This document shows, in pieces, positions 11,518 through 23,814 of a stretch of DNA of 64,000 bases (positions within the stretch are counted from its first letter, which is position 1; each line of letters opens with the position of its first letter). The stretch is from contig CM060841.1 in NCBI GenBank assembly GCA_030762175.1, forward strand, positions 9,538,001 to 9,602,000. Direction: 5' to 3'. A program made the position numbers and the translations under genes. Below the pieces are notes generated by a model. It saw only the letters and a list, made by a program, of their open reading frames with translations, made no database searches and was not told the DNA's origin. The DNA is from Metallyticus violacea (lineage: Eukaryota; Arthropoda; Insecta; Mantodea; Metallyticidae).

Positions 11518-12823
11518 TGTACGTTTGTTTGGAAATATTAGCCTTGTGACATTCTTCCAATACTCAACTCTTTATTCCAATTTTATCTTGTCACATTCAA
11601 TCCGGAACAATGCGTAGATAAATACAAATATAATAGGACCAAATTATATAAAAACTTCACAACGTTAGTGAAAAGTTGCTTGCGTAAAACACTCTTTGTT
11701 ACTCAGAACAGTTGCACGAGTGCTATATTGCCACTTTGGGAGAAATATTCCAGAATTTGGAGAAACGCATATTGAGTTTATACAAGGGTCTTAACCAAGC
11801 AACTTGAGACAAGCTTAAATTTCAGAGTTAAGTCACTATATATTTAGGACTCTTTCATTAGAAATGATACCACACAATAACGGACGGATCTTGTGAAGCA
11901 CGTCGTTATGATACTGTCGTCAAGTAAAAGAAGATCTTTGCTATTGAATTCCAGTCCATTGATGTTTTTCTTTTATATTGCATGTAAAAAAAAAATCCTT
12001 CATCATAAATTAAATAAATAAATCTAAGTAACCTATTTCGCAAAATGCGAACCTATAATCTTTAGAAAACTGCTTCATTCCGAGGCTTTACAGATCCTAA
12101 AGTTGCTGATGATTGGGTATTAAAAATCAAAATTTCCTTTCTCGTAAATAGATCTGAACACATTCTAAAGCAAATGATTACAGCATTTGGCTTTTGCACT
12201 ACTCATTCAGAATATACCTTTATGTCCTTTATCACCATATTACTCCGTTATTTTTCTCCATTGAACATAGAACAGATCAATAGTATGTGGGTATTTCACG
12301 ACTTTCGATTGCTTCAACTTCGGCGCTTTATACAGACTTAACATATTCAGCAGCCGTGTTGTTAACTTTATCTAATTCTATGCTAAACATTTTCAGCTAC
12401 CGTGCACGCCCGCACTATCTTCACCACAGTTTCTGTTCATTTGCGTAACTTCCGTAGATCTTTTAGTGCCCTGCAGAAAGGAAAGAATATATTTTTGTAG
12501 CTCTTGGAATTAAACCAGACGAAAATCGGTATCCAAATGGACTTTACTCAAATCCTCTTAACGCAGAAACGGGAGGCAGGTTAGCCTCCTGTGACAAAAG
12601 CTCCGAGAAAAGGCAAAAGCCTTGGCACAGGTTGCACTGTTCTTTTAGAAATTCGTTATGTATCTTTTAGCCAGTCCTGAAAGTAGATTTAAAATAGTGT
12701 AACTCATTGTGTAGTCAAGTGAAACTTTCATTATTGTTTATTGAGGTGATAGAAATAAATTAATAATGTCTATATGAATATAATGTCTATTTTTTAAAAC
12801 ATACGTTTCACATCTTTGAAATT
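11518..12823. other. Intronic, nothing recognised
   Basis: No family signature in either strand. Frames are short and AT-rich. Confidence 0.4.
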
Positions 12824-13020
12824 GCCAAGGGAGCCGAGGTCGTTTAGGCGTGGACTCGTGAGCGGGAGGTCTGGTATTCGATATCCTCCAGGACCATCCT
12901 CCCTAACTGAGGTTTTTAGGTTTTCCATACTCCTCATAAATGGCAAATGGTGGAGAGGGCGCCCGGAACGTTTCCTTCCTTAAAAATAAAAATGCTTTCC
13001 TAAATTATAACTTCATCTCA
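12824..13020 (+). mobile_element. SINE family B, 3'-truncated
   Basis: tRNA-like head GAGCCGAGGTCGTTTAGGCG, then ACTCGTGAGCGGGAGGTCTGG and the body to CTTCATCTCA. The terminal third (the part ending GGGCGTTAAACA in sister copies) is missing. Mariner M1 copy 3 begins shortly after. Confidence 0.8.
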
Positions 13021-13046
13021 GGATCCACCGCTCAGGAATTTAACTA

Positions 13047-14358
13047 CAAAATACGGTCCATAAGTTTCCGACCTACTCATTTTCTAGGTATAATAAAGAC
13101 AAAAACTATATTTCACTTTTCAATATACTTACCCTTTAATGCAATACACTTCTCACACTTTTGAATTAACATTTCAATCCCCCTCTCCAAAATAGTCAGA
13201 AGTTTTGTCTGCAAAGTGGACATAAACAGCATCTATCCCTTCTTCGTCACATTTAAATTTCCTTCCTCGAAGGACCCTCTTGAGTTTTGAGAAGAGAAAA
13301 TAGTCATTAGGAATTAGATCTAGACTGTAGGGTGGATGATCGATCTCCTTGAAGCCACATTTCCTCACAGCTTCTTTTGCAACAACAGCTGTGTGCACAG
13401 GCAGGGGCATTGTTGTGAAGAAGGCGCACACCACCACTCAACTTTTCTCGCCTTTTCTCTTTGATGGAAGCACGTAGTCTGCGCAGTAGGCCAGTATAGT
13501 ACTCCCCATTTACTGTGGTGTGCCTATCCTTGAAGTTAATGAAGAGTTTTCCTTCCCAAAAGATTGTGGCCATGATCTTCTTGGTTGACTGAGTGACCTT
13601 GACCTTTAGAGGCGGTGCTTCGCCAGGTTTACGCCCGGCACTCCATCGATTCCCTTTTAGACATGGGATCATAATAAAAGACCATAGTTTCATCTCCTGT
13701 AACAATGGTTTACAGAACTTCTCTCTCGTTGCCACGGCACAGCTCCAAAAATGCCTGACAACAGATGACTCGTTGCTGCTTTTGGACTGAGGAAAGAAGT
13801 CTAGGCACCCATCTTGCACTAACCTTATTCATGTTTAAATGTTCATGAATAATTCGAAGGACTGTTGTTTTAGAAAGACCCAACCTTGCTGCTATTTATG
13901 TAGCTTTGAGCCGCCGGTCTTCCATAATTTTTCCTTTCACAAGAGCGATGTTTTCAGGAGTGAGCACCTCCAAGGGCCGACCTACACACTCTTCGTCTTC
14001 AATGCTTTCTCGACCCACTCGAAAAAGTTTGGCTCATTCTTTTACGGTAGAATATGAGGGGGATGCTTCCCCATGTACACCGTCCAATCGCTGTTTAATT
14101 TCATTTGGAGTAAGTCCTTCTTTTGTGAAGAACTTAATACCAGCTCGAAACTCCATTTTGAACATGTTACAGTCTTCTACACATAGCCTTCTTTATGCAA
14201 CTGTATCTGAACAACTGAACACAACGGAGCGGAAGTTACAGTTGAAATTATTTACTTAATTGATAAGGATTTTGTAGAAATTATTTACTTAATTGATAAG
14301 GATTTTGTAAAGGCGATAATCCTTATCGACGAGGCCGGAAATTATGAGTTTACCCTCG
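13047..14358 (-). mobile_element. Mariner transposon M1, copy 3
   Basis: Inverted orientation, TA at 13045-13046 and 14359-14360. The 3'-end repeat is at the left (CGGTCCATAAGTTTCCG) and the 5' end at the right. Minus-strand transposase pieces lie at 13307-13819 (PGEAPPLK, TKKIMATIFWEGK, LRASIKEKRREKLSGG) and 13174-13437 (HTAVVAKEAVRKCGFKEIDHPPYS, then DLIPNDYFLF where sister copies read PSDYF). The N-terminal half is frameshifted. Near its 5' end it carries a perfect 33-bp tandem duplication (14244-14276, 14277-14309), absent from the other copies. Confidence 0.87.
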
Positions 14359-14360
14359 TA

Positions 14361-15418
14361 ATATGGGTCTGATTAGTCAGAAGGCTATAATAAAAATCCC
14401 TAATGAATGGGTAGGGTTATTAGCATGTTAGTTACTGAGTGTGATAAATCAATATTTCATCGTTGGTCTAATTTTTTAAAACCTAAATTCAAAATAAACG
14501 GCCCATTTCCTATAATGTTCATAAAAGAACTCCAAACACTCATTTAATCCCCTATCATGATAAGTACAATGGATGTGGGTTTAATACTGTTGTTACCTGG
14601 ACAAGGAAGAGCTCAGTACAAGATATTCCTGCATTGGGTGCTGGTGAATTTCAATATCCAGAATGGTTGTACGGTGGAATGTTACCAATGTGAAAGGAAA
14701 AGCTCAAGGACCAGCAGAACCTAAAGAAGTTTATCTCACAAAAAGCACAAGGTTTCTATGATAAATTGAAACTTCAGTCATCAAAAAAGAAGATGAGTAA
14801 AATATGTAATAACCTACAATATGCCAGAAACCCATTACGAAATATTATGAAAAATTACCTACCTTTTTTAATAATATGACATGTTTATGTCTCATTCTAC
14901 AGGTACACCATGTTGCAATCCAAAGGATTTCAGTCATGATATCCGCTACAAGGGAAATACCTCATGAACAGTGCAACAAAACCAGCTGTTGCAACAACAG
15001 GCTTACAAAATAACGATTATAAGACAATGTTTAAGTTTTTATACACCTTTTGTGATCAGTGAAGGTAATTATTATATTTTTAAATTATTATTTTCGATGT
15101 TACAACTCTTTTCCTTTGTCTGTTAAATGACAACGCATTAAGGTATAATGAAGTAATGGTAATGTGCACGAGATGTAGAAGTGGTTATTAAACTTTAAAC
15201 ATTCATTCATTTTTTTTTCTTAAGTTTATTATTTCGATTCCCATCGTTCTTCCCGCCAAACCTGCATTTATTTTCAATAACTAGCATTGTATTGTGTTTT
15301 ATACATTTTGAGCTATTTTATGAACGTTTAGAGTTATAGGAATTAGATAAGAAAATCAAAAACACCACCGTTAATTATTGATATAATACGTAATTAATAA
15401 TAAAGCTTTATTCCATAG
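14361..15418. other. Intronic, with unexplained protein-like stretches
   Basis: On the plus strand around 14470-14700, neighbouring frames carry protein-like segments (for example DIPALGAGEFQYPEWLYGG at about 14605-14660). They are interrupted by a shift and a stop. I do not recognise the family. It may be a decayed gene or mobile element, or chance. Confidence 0.2.
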
Positions 15419-15548
15419 ATTAGAAGCCATAGCCGCTTCTTGGTTTAACGCAATGAACAGCTCCATATTTCAGGGAAAATCATTTGTTCATTTAATGCTT
15501 AGTCCAGAAGAGATAGCACCTATTGCAGCAGACTGGCTGGATAAGGCA
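15419..15548 (+). CDS. Candidate orphan exon, unknown protein
   Basis: A 130-nt open stretch sits between an acceptor-like TTATTCCATAG and a consensus donor GCA|GTAAGT. It encodes 43 residues with normal composition, including SWFNAMNSS and LSPEEIAPIAADWLDKA. It would enter in phase 2 and leave in phase 0, so it cannot be an alternative exon of the beat gene without breaking the frame. If real it belongs to a gene nested in the beat intron or to a decayed element. The family is not recognised, and no partner exon was confirmed. Confidence 0.25.
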
Positions 15549-16210
15549 GTAAGTCCTTTGTGTTTTATCGCTGTTCCATGAGCTCAACGCTCCTACTGAT
15601 GCCAGCACGTTTCATTTAATCAATTTCGTTTTCAACTGCAACATTATACTGTTCGGCCAGAATAATGCATGTGTTTACCACTCTGGAGCTGTGTGCTGAG
15701 TGCTTTGAATGCTCTAAAGTGCTTTGTAGTGTGGAGGCATAGCATTTCATTTGCGGGGATTTGAAATAATGCCCCTCTTGAAAGATGCAGCAGGGCACGA
15801 TAACCCCGAAGAACGCATCCAGAAATTTTGAAAGTGTTATGATAAAGTCTATTTTTGGTGGGAAGCAATTGAAACAACGGCGTTTCGCATACAGTTTATG
15901 TAGCCCCTCATACTGTAAGAAATGCCACTCTATAAACAAAACCCTCACACCACTAAGATAGCAAGAGTCGCGCGGTTGTTTGCAGCCATCTTGAGGGCAT
16001 TGACGAAGCAGTAGCACAGAACAAAATATACAGCTAATGGATAGTACTCAGTGGAATGCTGCATTTCTCTGACATATAGAAAAAAGTCAAGGCTTTTTGC
16101 TGGATAGCATTCCATAACCCATTTCATTTTTGTGTTTTATTTATATAATTATATGCGAATGCGTGCTAAATGACTAAGTCCATATCGGATTAGTTCAACT
16201 AAAGCCACTA
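15549..16210. other. Intronic, nothing recognised
   Basis: Overlapping minus-strand frames (15616-16017 and 15945-16127) have no recognised motif. The sequence ends against the TA that begins the M4 fragment. Confidence 0.35.
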
Positions 16211-16440
16211 GGTTTCTTCTAAAAGTTCTCGGCCTGACTCAGAGATGTCGTGAAGATGGCTATGATAGTTATTAAGCATCATCCTTTAGATGGCGCGCTG
16301 TAAAGTTTCAGATGCTTAAATGTAGTCGCTTGTTTGAGACGATCGTGTAAACAAACTAATGTTAACTTTTCTCCAAAATGAGTAAAACTGAAATACCAAT
16401 TGTGCTAAAGTACTTCGTTTTGAAGAGTTTACAAACTTTG
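16211..16440 (+). mobile_element. Mariner M4, 5' end fragment
   Basis: After TA at 16209-16210 comes the M4 terminus (TTCTAAAAGTTCTCGGCCTGAC), a 5' leader shared with 55565-55722 (ATCATCCTTTAGATG), and at 16378 a start reading MSKTEIPIVLKYF, the N-terminus of this mariner lineage. Homology stops near 16440, where non-LTR sequence takes over. No right terminus was found. Confidence 0.75.
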
Positions 16441-16489
16441 ATTAGGGCTTTGTGCTATCATGGGGGCATCAATATTAAGAAAGGGATTA

Positions 16490-16950
16490 GATACAATAGG
16501 AATGGGCTCCATTTGGATGGCGGATCAGGGGAACATAAAGAGCGTATGGAGAAAGGTTAGAAGCCGCTTAAGAGCTTTTGAACAATTGCGCAATTAGGGA
16601 GATAATGTCGCTAGAAGTACAATCGGGGATATGTTCCGAATGGGGGAAGGAGCAGTACATCAAAGCAGGGACTACACTACTAGACAAAGGCTCGCTTGGC
16701 TCAGACTAGAGGCCTGGCGAATGATTAAGAATATTAAAGAATATGAGCGGAGCATATGCAAGAACACATGTTATGTAAAGGTACGGAAGAATGGAGGGAA
16801 AAGTATCTACCGCACTTCTTTACAGGATCGAACAGAGGAAGGTGGTCATGCTGGACTTTGCTCACAGGCAAGGAAGGAGAGTAGAGATGGATAAATTTCG
16901 TATGAAAGTGAGATAGCTCAGATCTGAAAACAATGATAACCGGGTAGGGG
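16490..16950 (+). mobile_element. Non-LTR retrotransposon C-terminal fragment
   Basis: The frame at 16631-16894 and its neighbours contain LAWLRLEAWRMIKNIKEYE and, after a shift, a CMLCKGTEEW zinc-knuckle-like motif. This parallels the AWFRLRGWKAQK then CPFCGVDEEWAHILA layout at 63391-63744. It looks like a C-terminal tail of an R1/jockey-like or related LINE. Several stops and shifts. Confidence 0.5.
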
Positions 16951-17454
16951 ATTTGGGCTAAACAAATTAACTTAATCCTGCTGTGTCATCCATAATAGAA
17001 TTTCTTTATATTTAATATGTATTTTTAATATTTATAAATTGTTGATCTGGTATTTCTTAATTTATTCTATTGTTATTTTGTTTATTTTTATTTATTTGTT
17101 TTATAATTTATTTATTTTATATCTTATTGTGAATATGTAATATAGTATCTTGAGGTAAATCAAATATACCAAAAGTACTAGTTGAAGTTGTTTTGTATTC
17201 TATTTGTGCCCCTATAATAAATACACTGCTTGAAGGGTTTAACAGTCCGATCATTGCATGACCGCAGTTTCTGGCCAAAGGTCACTGCTTGTTTAAGTCA
17301 TTATTAATTTTTTAGATTATTATTTGTTGTAACCATTACAATAGCCGTGTTGTGGGCTGCATTTCAAGTTGAGCGATCACGGCAAATTCCGAAGATGATT
17401 TAAAGCACAACGAAGAGCCAAAGAAAATGAAAAATTGCTGCTCGGATGTCTGAT

Positions 17455-18572
17455 GTTGGTAGGAAATAAATTAATAACACCTAAGTTGTAGAGGTGGAAA
17501 GAGACTCAGAGAAATTGACTTGGGTCCAATATGGCAACGAGGCAATGCAAATAATAAAAATGTATGGAAGAAAGTTGGAACAAGGCTAGAGGATATCAAC
17601 AGGATGGAAATCGAGGCAGAATGTAACACAAAGTTCCCTTGAGCCCATTGAATGAAATTAAATTAACATGGGATAAAGAGTTATGTTTGTTATAGGGAGA
17701 AAGGCAAGATCAAGAATGGGCTGGTTTAGACTGAGAGGTTGGAAGGCTAAAAAAAGCAACGGATAGTTCTGGTATGTGGGAATCCCTCCCCAAACCAGGG
17801 GAATATACGCAGAGGTCTGTGGATTTTTCCATTAGGACAGTGCCGACCCGCCTTTCGGCCGTAGACGATCTCGTCGCCCAAGCGCGCTAAGCGAACTTAG
17901 CTACCAGGTTCTCACTGGTGGATAGCATAGACCTACCCAATTTAAGAGGTGAGTCACCCCAGTATTAAGGTAGTCACCACCCACCCCACGGCAGCAGTGA
18001 TTCAGGAGAACCTGCATACCAAGGTGCACGTCTTAGACACTCCTTTGCGACACACTGCCGCCGCGGGTACCTATTTACTCGTGAGTTACAGGACCACTGA
18101 CTGCCACGTCGAGTCCAACCCTCAGACAACTCCTTAATGGGAGGGGCTCGAATAAGTCCGGCCCGACTGCTTCTAGTAACGTCACAAGTACCACGGGTAC
18201 TCAGGGTCTGCAGGGGCCATACCTGGAGCATCGGCAGAGCAACGACCGAAGTCGCGCCCCTAGATCTGGTAGGAGAATCTTCCCATTTTGTAGAGCGGAT
18301 GAGGAATGATTACATTTTCTAGCCGAATGTACCACTGGAGACATCTGTGTCCAGAAAATTTTTAAGACAGTTAGAGGACGATTGGCATGCTGAGGCCTGT
18401 TTGCGAACCACACTAATTGATTGAATGGGGACAAAGTACACGAAACTAGAAGCTATTTATTTTCTACGAATTTCACTTTATTATTATCATTATTAATATT
18501 GTTTAATTTTTTTATTATTTGTCTCTCTTTCTAATTGTGTATCATACTTAAGCATGTACGGTCTACGACTCA
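17455..18572 (+). mobile_element. Non-LTR retrotransposon 3' end, interrupted
   Basis: Homologous along its length to the minus-strand copy at 62870-63790, including the 3' untranslated part (AAGCATGTACGGTCTACGAC). Coding pieces read NANNKNVWKKVGTRLED, then GRKARSRMGWFRLRGWKAKK, a gap, then SGRRIFPFCRADEE and FLAEC, the C-terminal zinc knuckle. The gap is a GC-rich insertion (17775-18260). Stops and shifts show a dead, 5'-truncated copy. Confidence 0.75.
17775..18260. mobile_element. GC-rich 486-bp insertion of unknown class
   Basis: It splits the retrotransposon exactly between KAKKSNG and SGRRIFPF. Direct repeats TAGTTCTGGTA (17764-17774) and TAGATCTGGTA (18261-18271), with 10 of 11 bases matching, look like a target-site duplication. 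It is much richer in GC than its surroundings. It has no recognised tRNA promoter, transposase or poly(A) tail. A short part (GCAGAGGTCTGTG, TTAGGACAGTGCC) resembles 48885-48950. Confidence 0.55.
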
Positions 18573-21500
18573 TGCATAAAACATATTTGTAATGTGTAAT
18601 TAGAATTTTATAACAAAAAGATACTGCTACAGTTAAGGGATCACCAAATGAGCTTTCCTCGCAATTGAAAAAGATGGTACTTTGTGTAAAACATAGTACC
18701 AGTGACAGGATAAAGATGTAACTACCCTTTTGATACAGAATTCGCGTAGGGAATGGCACCAAAAGTAAGAGGGGCATTTGTTTGTGCAAGGGCATTTCGC
18801 GCTAATCGTGGCATTATAAACACAAACTTTATATACTTGAAGAGCTTAAAACTATCTAGCAAAGCACCAAATGATAATAAAGCTAAACACAGTTTCTTAT
18901 AGCTTGATGCACAAATGAATAAAACTATTATAAAAGTTTTAGAAATATCCTTAACGACTTAAATAAGGTATACGCACAGCAAGAACTTAATGTGAATTGC
19001 TTCTTATCAAGGTCGCATTTTATGACACACGCCGGGATGTTTCTAAGGCAAAATGTAACATTATACGGATAATACGTGTACGATGAATTTGTAACAAAGA
19101 TAAAATGCTTATCCTAAAGATGAGATTAAAAATCTATGCCGCAATATCCGCGAAGAATATTTCTACAATTATTAGAAAAATGATAAAAGTCTAAGTTTTA
19201 AGTTCTATTAATCTTGTTCTATTTCTTATTGTTTCAGATGATTTATATATTTCTTTTTTCTTCATGAAAACTGGAAGTTTCTGGTATTTTCTCGTTTTAT
19301 TCAACGTTAGCTGGACCCAGATATAGCTTTTATTCAAAACACATGGCTTCTTATATTTTGATATGTCAGTTTTAAAAATTAAAATCTCGTTTTCTGGGTT
19401 TCAAATTTAATTGACATGCTTGGTTTTTTCCCTAACCTTTCAAATTCTCTCAGAAGATCAAAGTAGTTTCAGAGGAAAGATCCTGCATAGAATGCGTTTT
19501 GCGAAATACTATAAAATACTAAAGACACAAAAAAGTTCACAATAACTGACATAGTCTATATGTAGACACAAAATAAGAGTAAAATAAAAAAAAAATTGGA
19601 ATGTGTCAAACAACCAGATAAATAAAAAAAGTAGTTAGATAAGGAATATATGGCGAAGTAACCAAAAGCTGGTAAATGATACCGTGGTATTTATGAGCTA
19701 CCAGTTAAATTAGAGTTATTATATTAATTAATTTCTTGTATTTTTTCCATTTCTATTATGATAACGGTGTCATTTTTATTTCCTGCACAACAGTTGAATA
19801 TTTTTGTGATGTTATTTTCTTACCAGAGAACAAAAAATCCACCATTGCAATAAAAACTGACCTGACAACGAGGACAGAAATGCTTGTTGCCTATTGTAAC
19901 AATATTTGTTAAGGTGGCTCAAGTAGAACCGATATTTCCTGGAGAAATTTCTAAAAGAGAGTCTTTCATTTTTTCATATATATTCTGGTAGAGAATTGTA
20001 AAGCAGGATAGGCATAATGAAGTATATGGCAACTATAGGGGTTAAAGGAAAGGTAATAACTTCTGGAACGGAGATCGTAACGATTTCATTTAATACTGAG
20101 AGATGTGGGTAAATGCACGTTGTCACGAAGTCATATGATCAATAATGTAGCAGAAAAGATCCGGGGGGAACAGATTACCCAATAGAGACGCGGAGATGGA
20201 AGAAAATATTCCAGATTTTTATAAAGGCATATTTTGAAAGAACAAGGATAGCTGCGTGAGACCGGCAGACTGCCATGTTTATTTAGTCTTGTAATTTTGC
20301 GGCCCAAACACATTCATTCTCCATTCACTTCGAGTCTGTGGGGCATTAGTAGTGGAAAGTTGTTCTTAGTTTAGTTCAAGTCAGTTAGCGCAAAGACAGA
20401 CAAGTCCGACTATCAGTTTAGTTCAGTCGAAGAGTATCGTTAGTGGAAAATTATCAGTGAGGAGTAGCCAGTTGCGTCTCAGAATTAGTTGAGTTTAGTG
20501 GAGCTCAGGTTCTGAGTTATTGAAATACATTAGGAGGTTAGAGAGATGGCCATAGTTAAAGTGGCACATATTGCCCAAAAATTCTCCTAGAAATAACGGT
20601 GACACATTTAAGTGGAATAGACTCTGAACAATAAATTTTGTCTCGTCTCCTATTACGAGAAATCTTATTAATCTCCTAGACTCCTTCCTCTATGGTCTCA
20701 GCACCAGAAGAGTCTCAACAAGTCTGTCTCAGTAGGCAAAGATGGCCGTTTCAACACCTTTGACGAGATAAAGCGTAAAGGTTCTACACTCACTTACAAA
20801 CAAAGACTTTCAGACCATATTCCACAAGTGACAGAAACGCTAGAGTGGCATATAGCTGCCTAAGGAGACTATTTCGGAGGGGATGGTGTTCAAAAGTAGG
20901 TAATTAAAGTATTTCCTTTGTAACAGAATTAGTTCGTGAACTTTGATAGGATACTATTTACGGTACTAACTAAATAATATGTACAAGTTTGCACACAGTT
21001 TATTTAATTACAGCTTTACCATAAGAATAAACATACATAATGAGCCGCTATATACTGATGTTTTATCTGATATCACGATAACTCGACTGGCATGTAATTT
21101 GCAACGCCCTGGCTTAAGATTCACGTAAATATCAGGCTATTTTTGAACAGTTAATTTTTAAAATATACACGAAAAAACGTATTATTGTTTCTTTTCAGTT
21201 TTACACTAACTTGATACGCTGTATAAGTATAAAATTAATTATCACCCCATTATTCTGAGGACCTGTATAGTTAAATTTAGCCAAAAGTAGCTGAATATAT
21301 CGGAATATAGACAATGTTGATTGTATTGATTAAATGTAAACACAATTACTCATCACTTTGTATTTCTTGATTACAACAACTTGATTAAACAAAATAATGT
21401 ATGCATTCACTATCTAAGTCCCATATTCTGCGCATGGCGATGCTAATCAGCACTGCATATGATTCTAGGTAGCACAGGATGGTCTTTAACCGTGTTTTCA

Positions 21501-21741
21501 CAGTCTTGTAAACAAAAATGAACAATTTACCTGTTTACTCCATCAATATAAGTATCGATATAATTGAACTTCTGATTATGATTGTTTGAGTATCCGCAGC
21601 CACAAATGATGCTTTTTTCTTTTCTCCATCTCCTCATGATCACAATTAATTTTTACGCCATTTTCGCCAAACTTATATATTATTGATATACTCCTTAGGC
21701 TTTCATTGCCAGTATTATAATTAAAACAACTTAAAAAAAAA
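18573..21741. other. Long intronic stretch, mostly unrecognised
   Basis: No transposase, SINE head or exon recognised in about 3.2 kb. Around 20370-20540 there is a loose low-complexity patch of AGTTTAGTTCAGTC-like words, reminiscent of LTR leader sequence but not diagnostic. Confidence 0.35.
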
Positions 21742-21911
21742 GACTGTTTTGCAGAGGTCCATGATTTAATTTGCTACCATAGCTTTCACCAACTAGTTCG
21801 GTTAGCATCATCAAGAGTGAGGTGTTATTCATCGTTCACTGATGATGTCAACCACAGTAGTTGATGAAAGCTATGGTAGCAATTAAAGCCATGGACCATT
21901 GCAAAACAGTC
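21742..21911. mobile_element. Near-palindromic foldback element (MITE-like)
   Basis: Arms of about 54 bp (21742-21795 and 21858-21911) are inverted copies with few mismatches (GACTGTTTTGC, GCTACCATAGCTTTCA). A spacer of about 62 bp separates them. Transcript or single strand would fold into a long hairpin. No coding capacity. Confidence 0.75.
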
Positions 21912-21958
21912 CGTAAGATTTTAAGTGTTTTACTTATATAGTGTTATTTGTGCAAATA

Positions 21959-23163
21959 CCAGGGCATGTCCATAAGTTTCCGGCCTCGCCGATACGTATT
22001 ATTGCCTTCACAAAAGTCTTATCTGTTATCATATCTTATCTGTTAAGTCATTAATTGCAGAAGTAACTTCCGTTCCGCTGTGCTCAATTACTCAGATATA
22101 GTTCCATAAAGAAGGCTATGTGTAAAAGACGGTGTGTATGAGAAAGCACTCCCCACATATCCTACCGTAAAAAATGGGCCAAATTTTTTCGAATGAGTCG
22201 AGAAATCATTGAGGACGAAGAGCTTGCAGGTCGGTCCTTGGAGATGATCACTCCTGAAAACATCGCTCTTGTGGAAGGAGAAATTATGCAAGACCAGCGG
22301 TTCAAAGTTACAGAAATAGCAGCAAGGTTGCACTTCTCTAAAACAGCAGTCCTTCGAATTATTCATAAACATTTAAACATGAATAAGATTAGTGCAAGAT
22401 GGGTGGCTGGACTTCTTTCCTCAGTCAAAAAGCAACGCAAACGAATCATCTGTTGTCAGACATTTTTGGAGCTCAGCCGTGGCAACGAGAGAGAAGTTCT
22501 GCAAATCATTGTTACAGGAGATGAAACTATGTTACTCTACTATGATCCATTGTCAAAAATAGAATCAATGGAGTGGCGTAAACCTGGAGAAGCACCATCT
22601 CTAAAGACTAAGGTCATTCAATCAACCAAGAAGATAAAGGCTACAATCTTTTGGGACTGTGAAGGAATACACTTCATTAACTTCAAGGAGAGGAACATCA
22701 CAGTAAATGGGGAGTACTATGCTGCTACTACACAGACTACGTGCTTCCATCAAAGAGAAAAGGCGAGGAAAGCTGAGTGGAGATTTGCGCCTTCTTCACG
22801 ACCACGCGCCTATGAACACAACTCTTGTTGCAAAGGAAGCTGTGAAGAAATGTGGCTTCAAGGAGATCAACCATCCACCCTACAGCCCAGTTCTATCTCC
22901 CAGTGACTATTTTTTCTTCTCAAAACTCAATAAGGACCTTCTAGGAAGGAAATATAAGTGTGACAGTGTAGTGATGGATGCTATTTATGCCAATTTTGCA
23001 GACAAGACTTCTGACTGTTTTGGGGGGCGGGATTGAAATATTAATTCAAAGATGTGAGAAGTGTATTGCAATTAAGGGCAACTATATTGAACAGTGAAAT
23101 ATAGTTTTTATCTTTATCATAGCTAGGAAATGGTTAGGCCGGAAACTTATGGACCTACCCTCG
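21959..23163 (+). mobile_element. Mariner transposon M1, copy 4 (best-preserved transposase)
   Basis: TA at 21957-21958 and 23164-23165; termini CATAAGTTTCCGGCC and GGCCGGAAACTTATGG. The longest M1 frame (22193-22906, 237 codons) holds the second HTH (EIAARLHFSKTAVLRIIH), then ARWVAGLLSS, and the first catalytic D in TGDETMLLYYDP. A frameshift near 22720-22790 moves the rest into 22707-23036: LLHDHAP (second D), HPPYSPVLSPSDYFFF (third D). The last two are separated by 34 residues. The first HTH is mostly deleted near 22130. Inactive. Confidence 0.9.
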
Positions 23164-23612
23164 TATGTACATCAGGAAAGTTGGCTGCAAAATTTTCCTG
23201 CTTCTTCTTAATGGAACCGATATTTTCACTCTTACAAAATTTTTGTTGAAGAGAAAACAACTCTCACTGCACGGCTGTGAAAATTTCCTCACGGCACAAA
23301 CCACTTCCTCATACTAACACAAACGTTGCAATAAACACCAGCTAGAGCACAACTTACTTCCTTTTTCTTCTCTCTCTGCGCCAACATTCCTTCATACTAT
23401 GGTAATGTGGCACTCATTACTGTACATCATGTTTGCTATTTCAAACACAGGCATGCCTTCTTCTCAACAATCTCACAACTCGTTTCATTTCCGGAACCAA
23501 TCTATAGTTCAAATAACAAGCAGTTACTTAGCTACTTACACATATTATCGCCTATCTTCAGACCAGTCCTTTTGCATTTCTGTTCGGCGAAGTAAATTTC
23601 TCTAGTATTAGT

Positions 23613-23755
23613 TTGTCTCGATGGTCTGTTGGTAGCCATACTTGCCTCGTAAACCCAAGGTGGCGGATTCAAACCCTGCCAAGGTCGATGAATATTTTTA
23701 GACGTAAATACTCTACATATGGCTTCATGCGGAAGGGAAGTAAAGTGCTGGTCTC

Positions 23756-23756
<1 letters not shown>
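23613..23756 (+). mobile_element. SINE family A, 3'-truncated and diverged
   Basis: tRNA-like head (GGTAGCCATACTTGCCTCGTAAACCC) and core (ATGGCTTCATGCGGAAGGGAAG), stopping at GGTCTCG. A microsatellite follows immediately, where the family tail should be. Confidence 0.75.

Positions 23757-23811
<55 letters not shown>
23757..23811. repeat. (AAT)n microsatellite
   Basis: About 18 TAA units abutting the truncated SINE A, as if it grew from a SINE junction. Confidence 0.97.
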
Positions 23812-23812
<1 letters not shown>

Positions 23813-23814
23813 CT

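Noticed and set aside
15616..16127. Overlapping minus-strand frames of 133 and 60 codons
   Set aside because: No motif recognised, frames overlap each other out of phase, and no splice or promoter context supports them.
20370..20540. AGTTTAGTTCAGTC-rich patch as an LTR leader
   Set aside because: Only word-level resemblance. No TATA box, poly(A) signal, paired repeat or retroviral-type coding sequence nearby.
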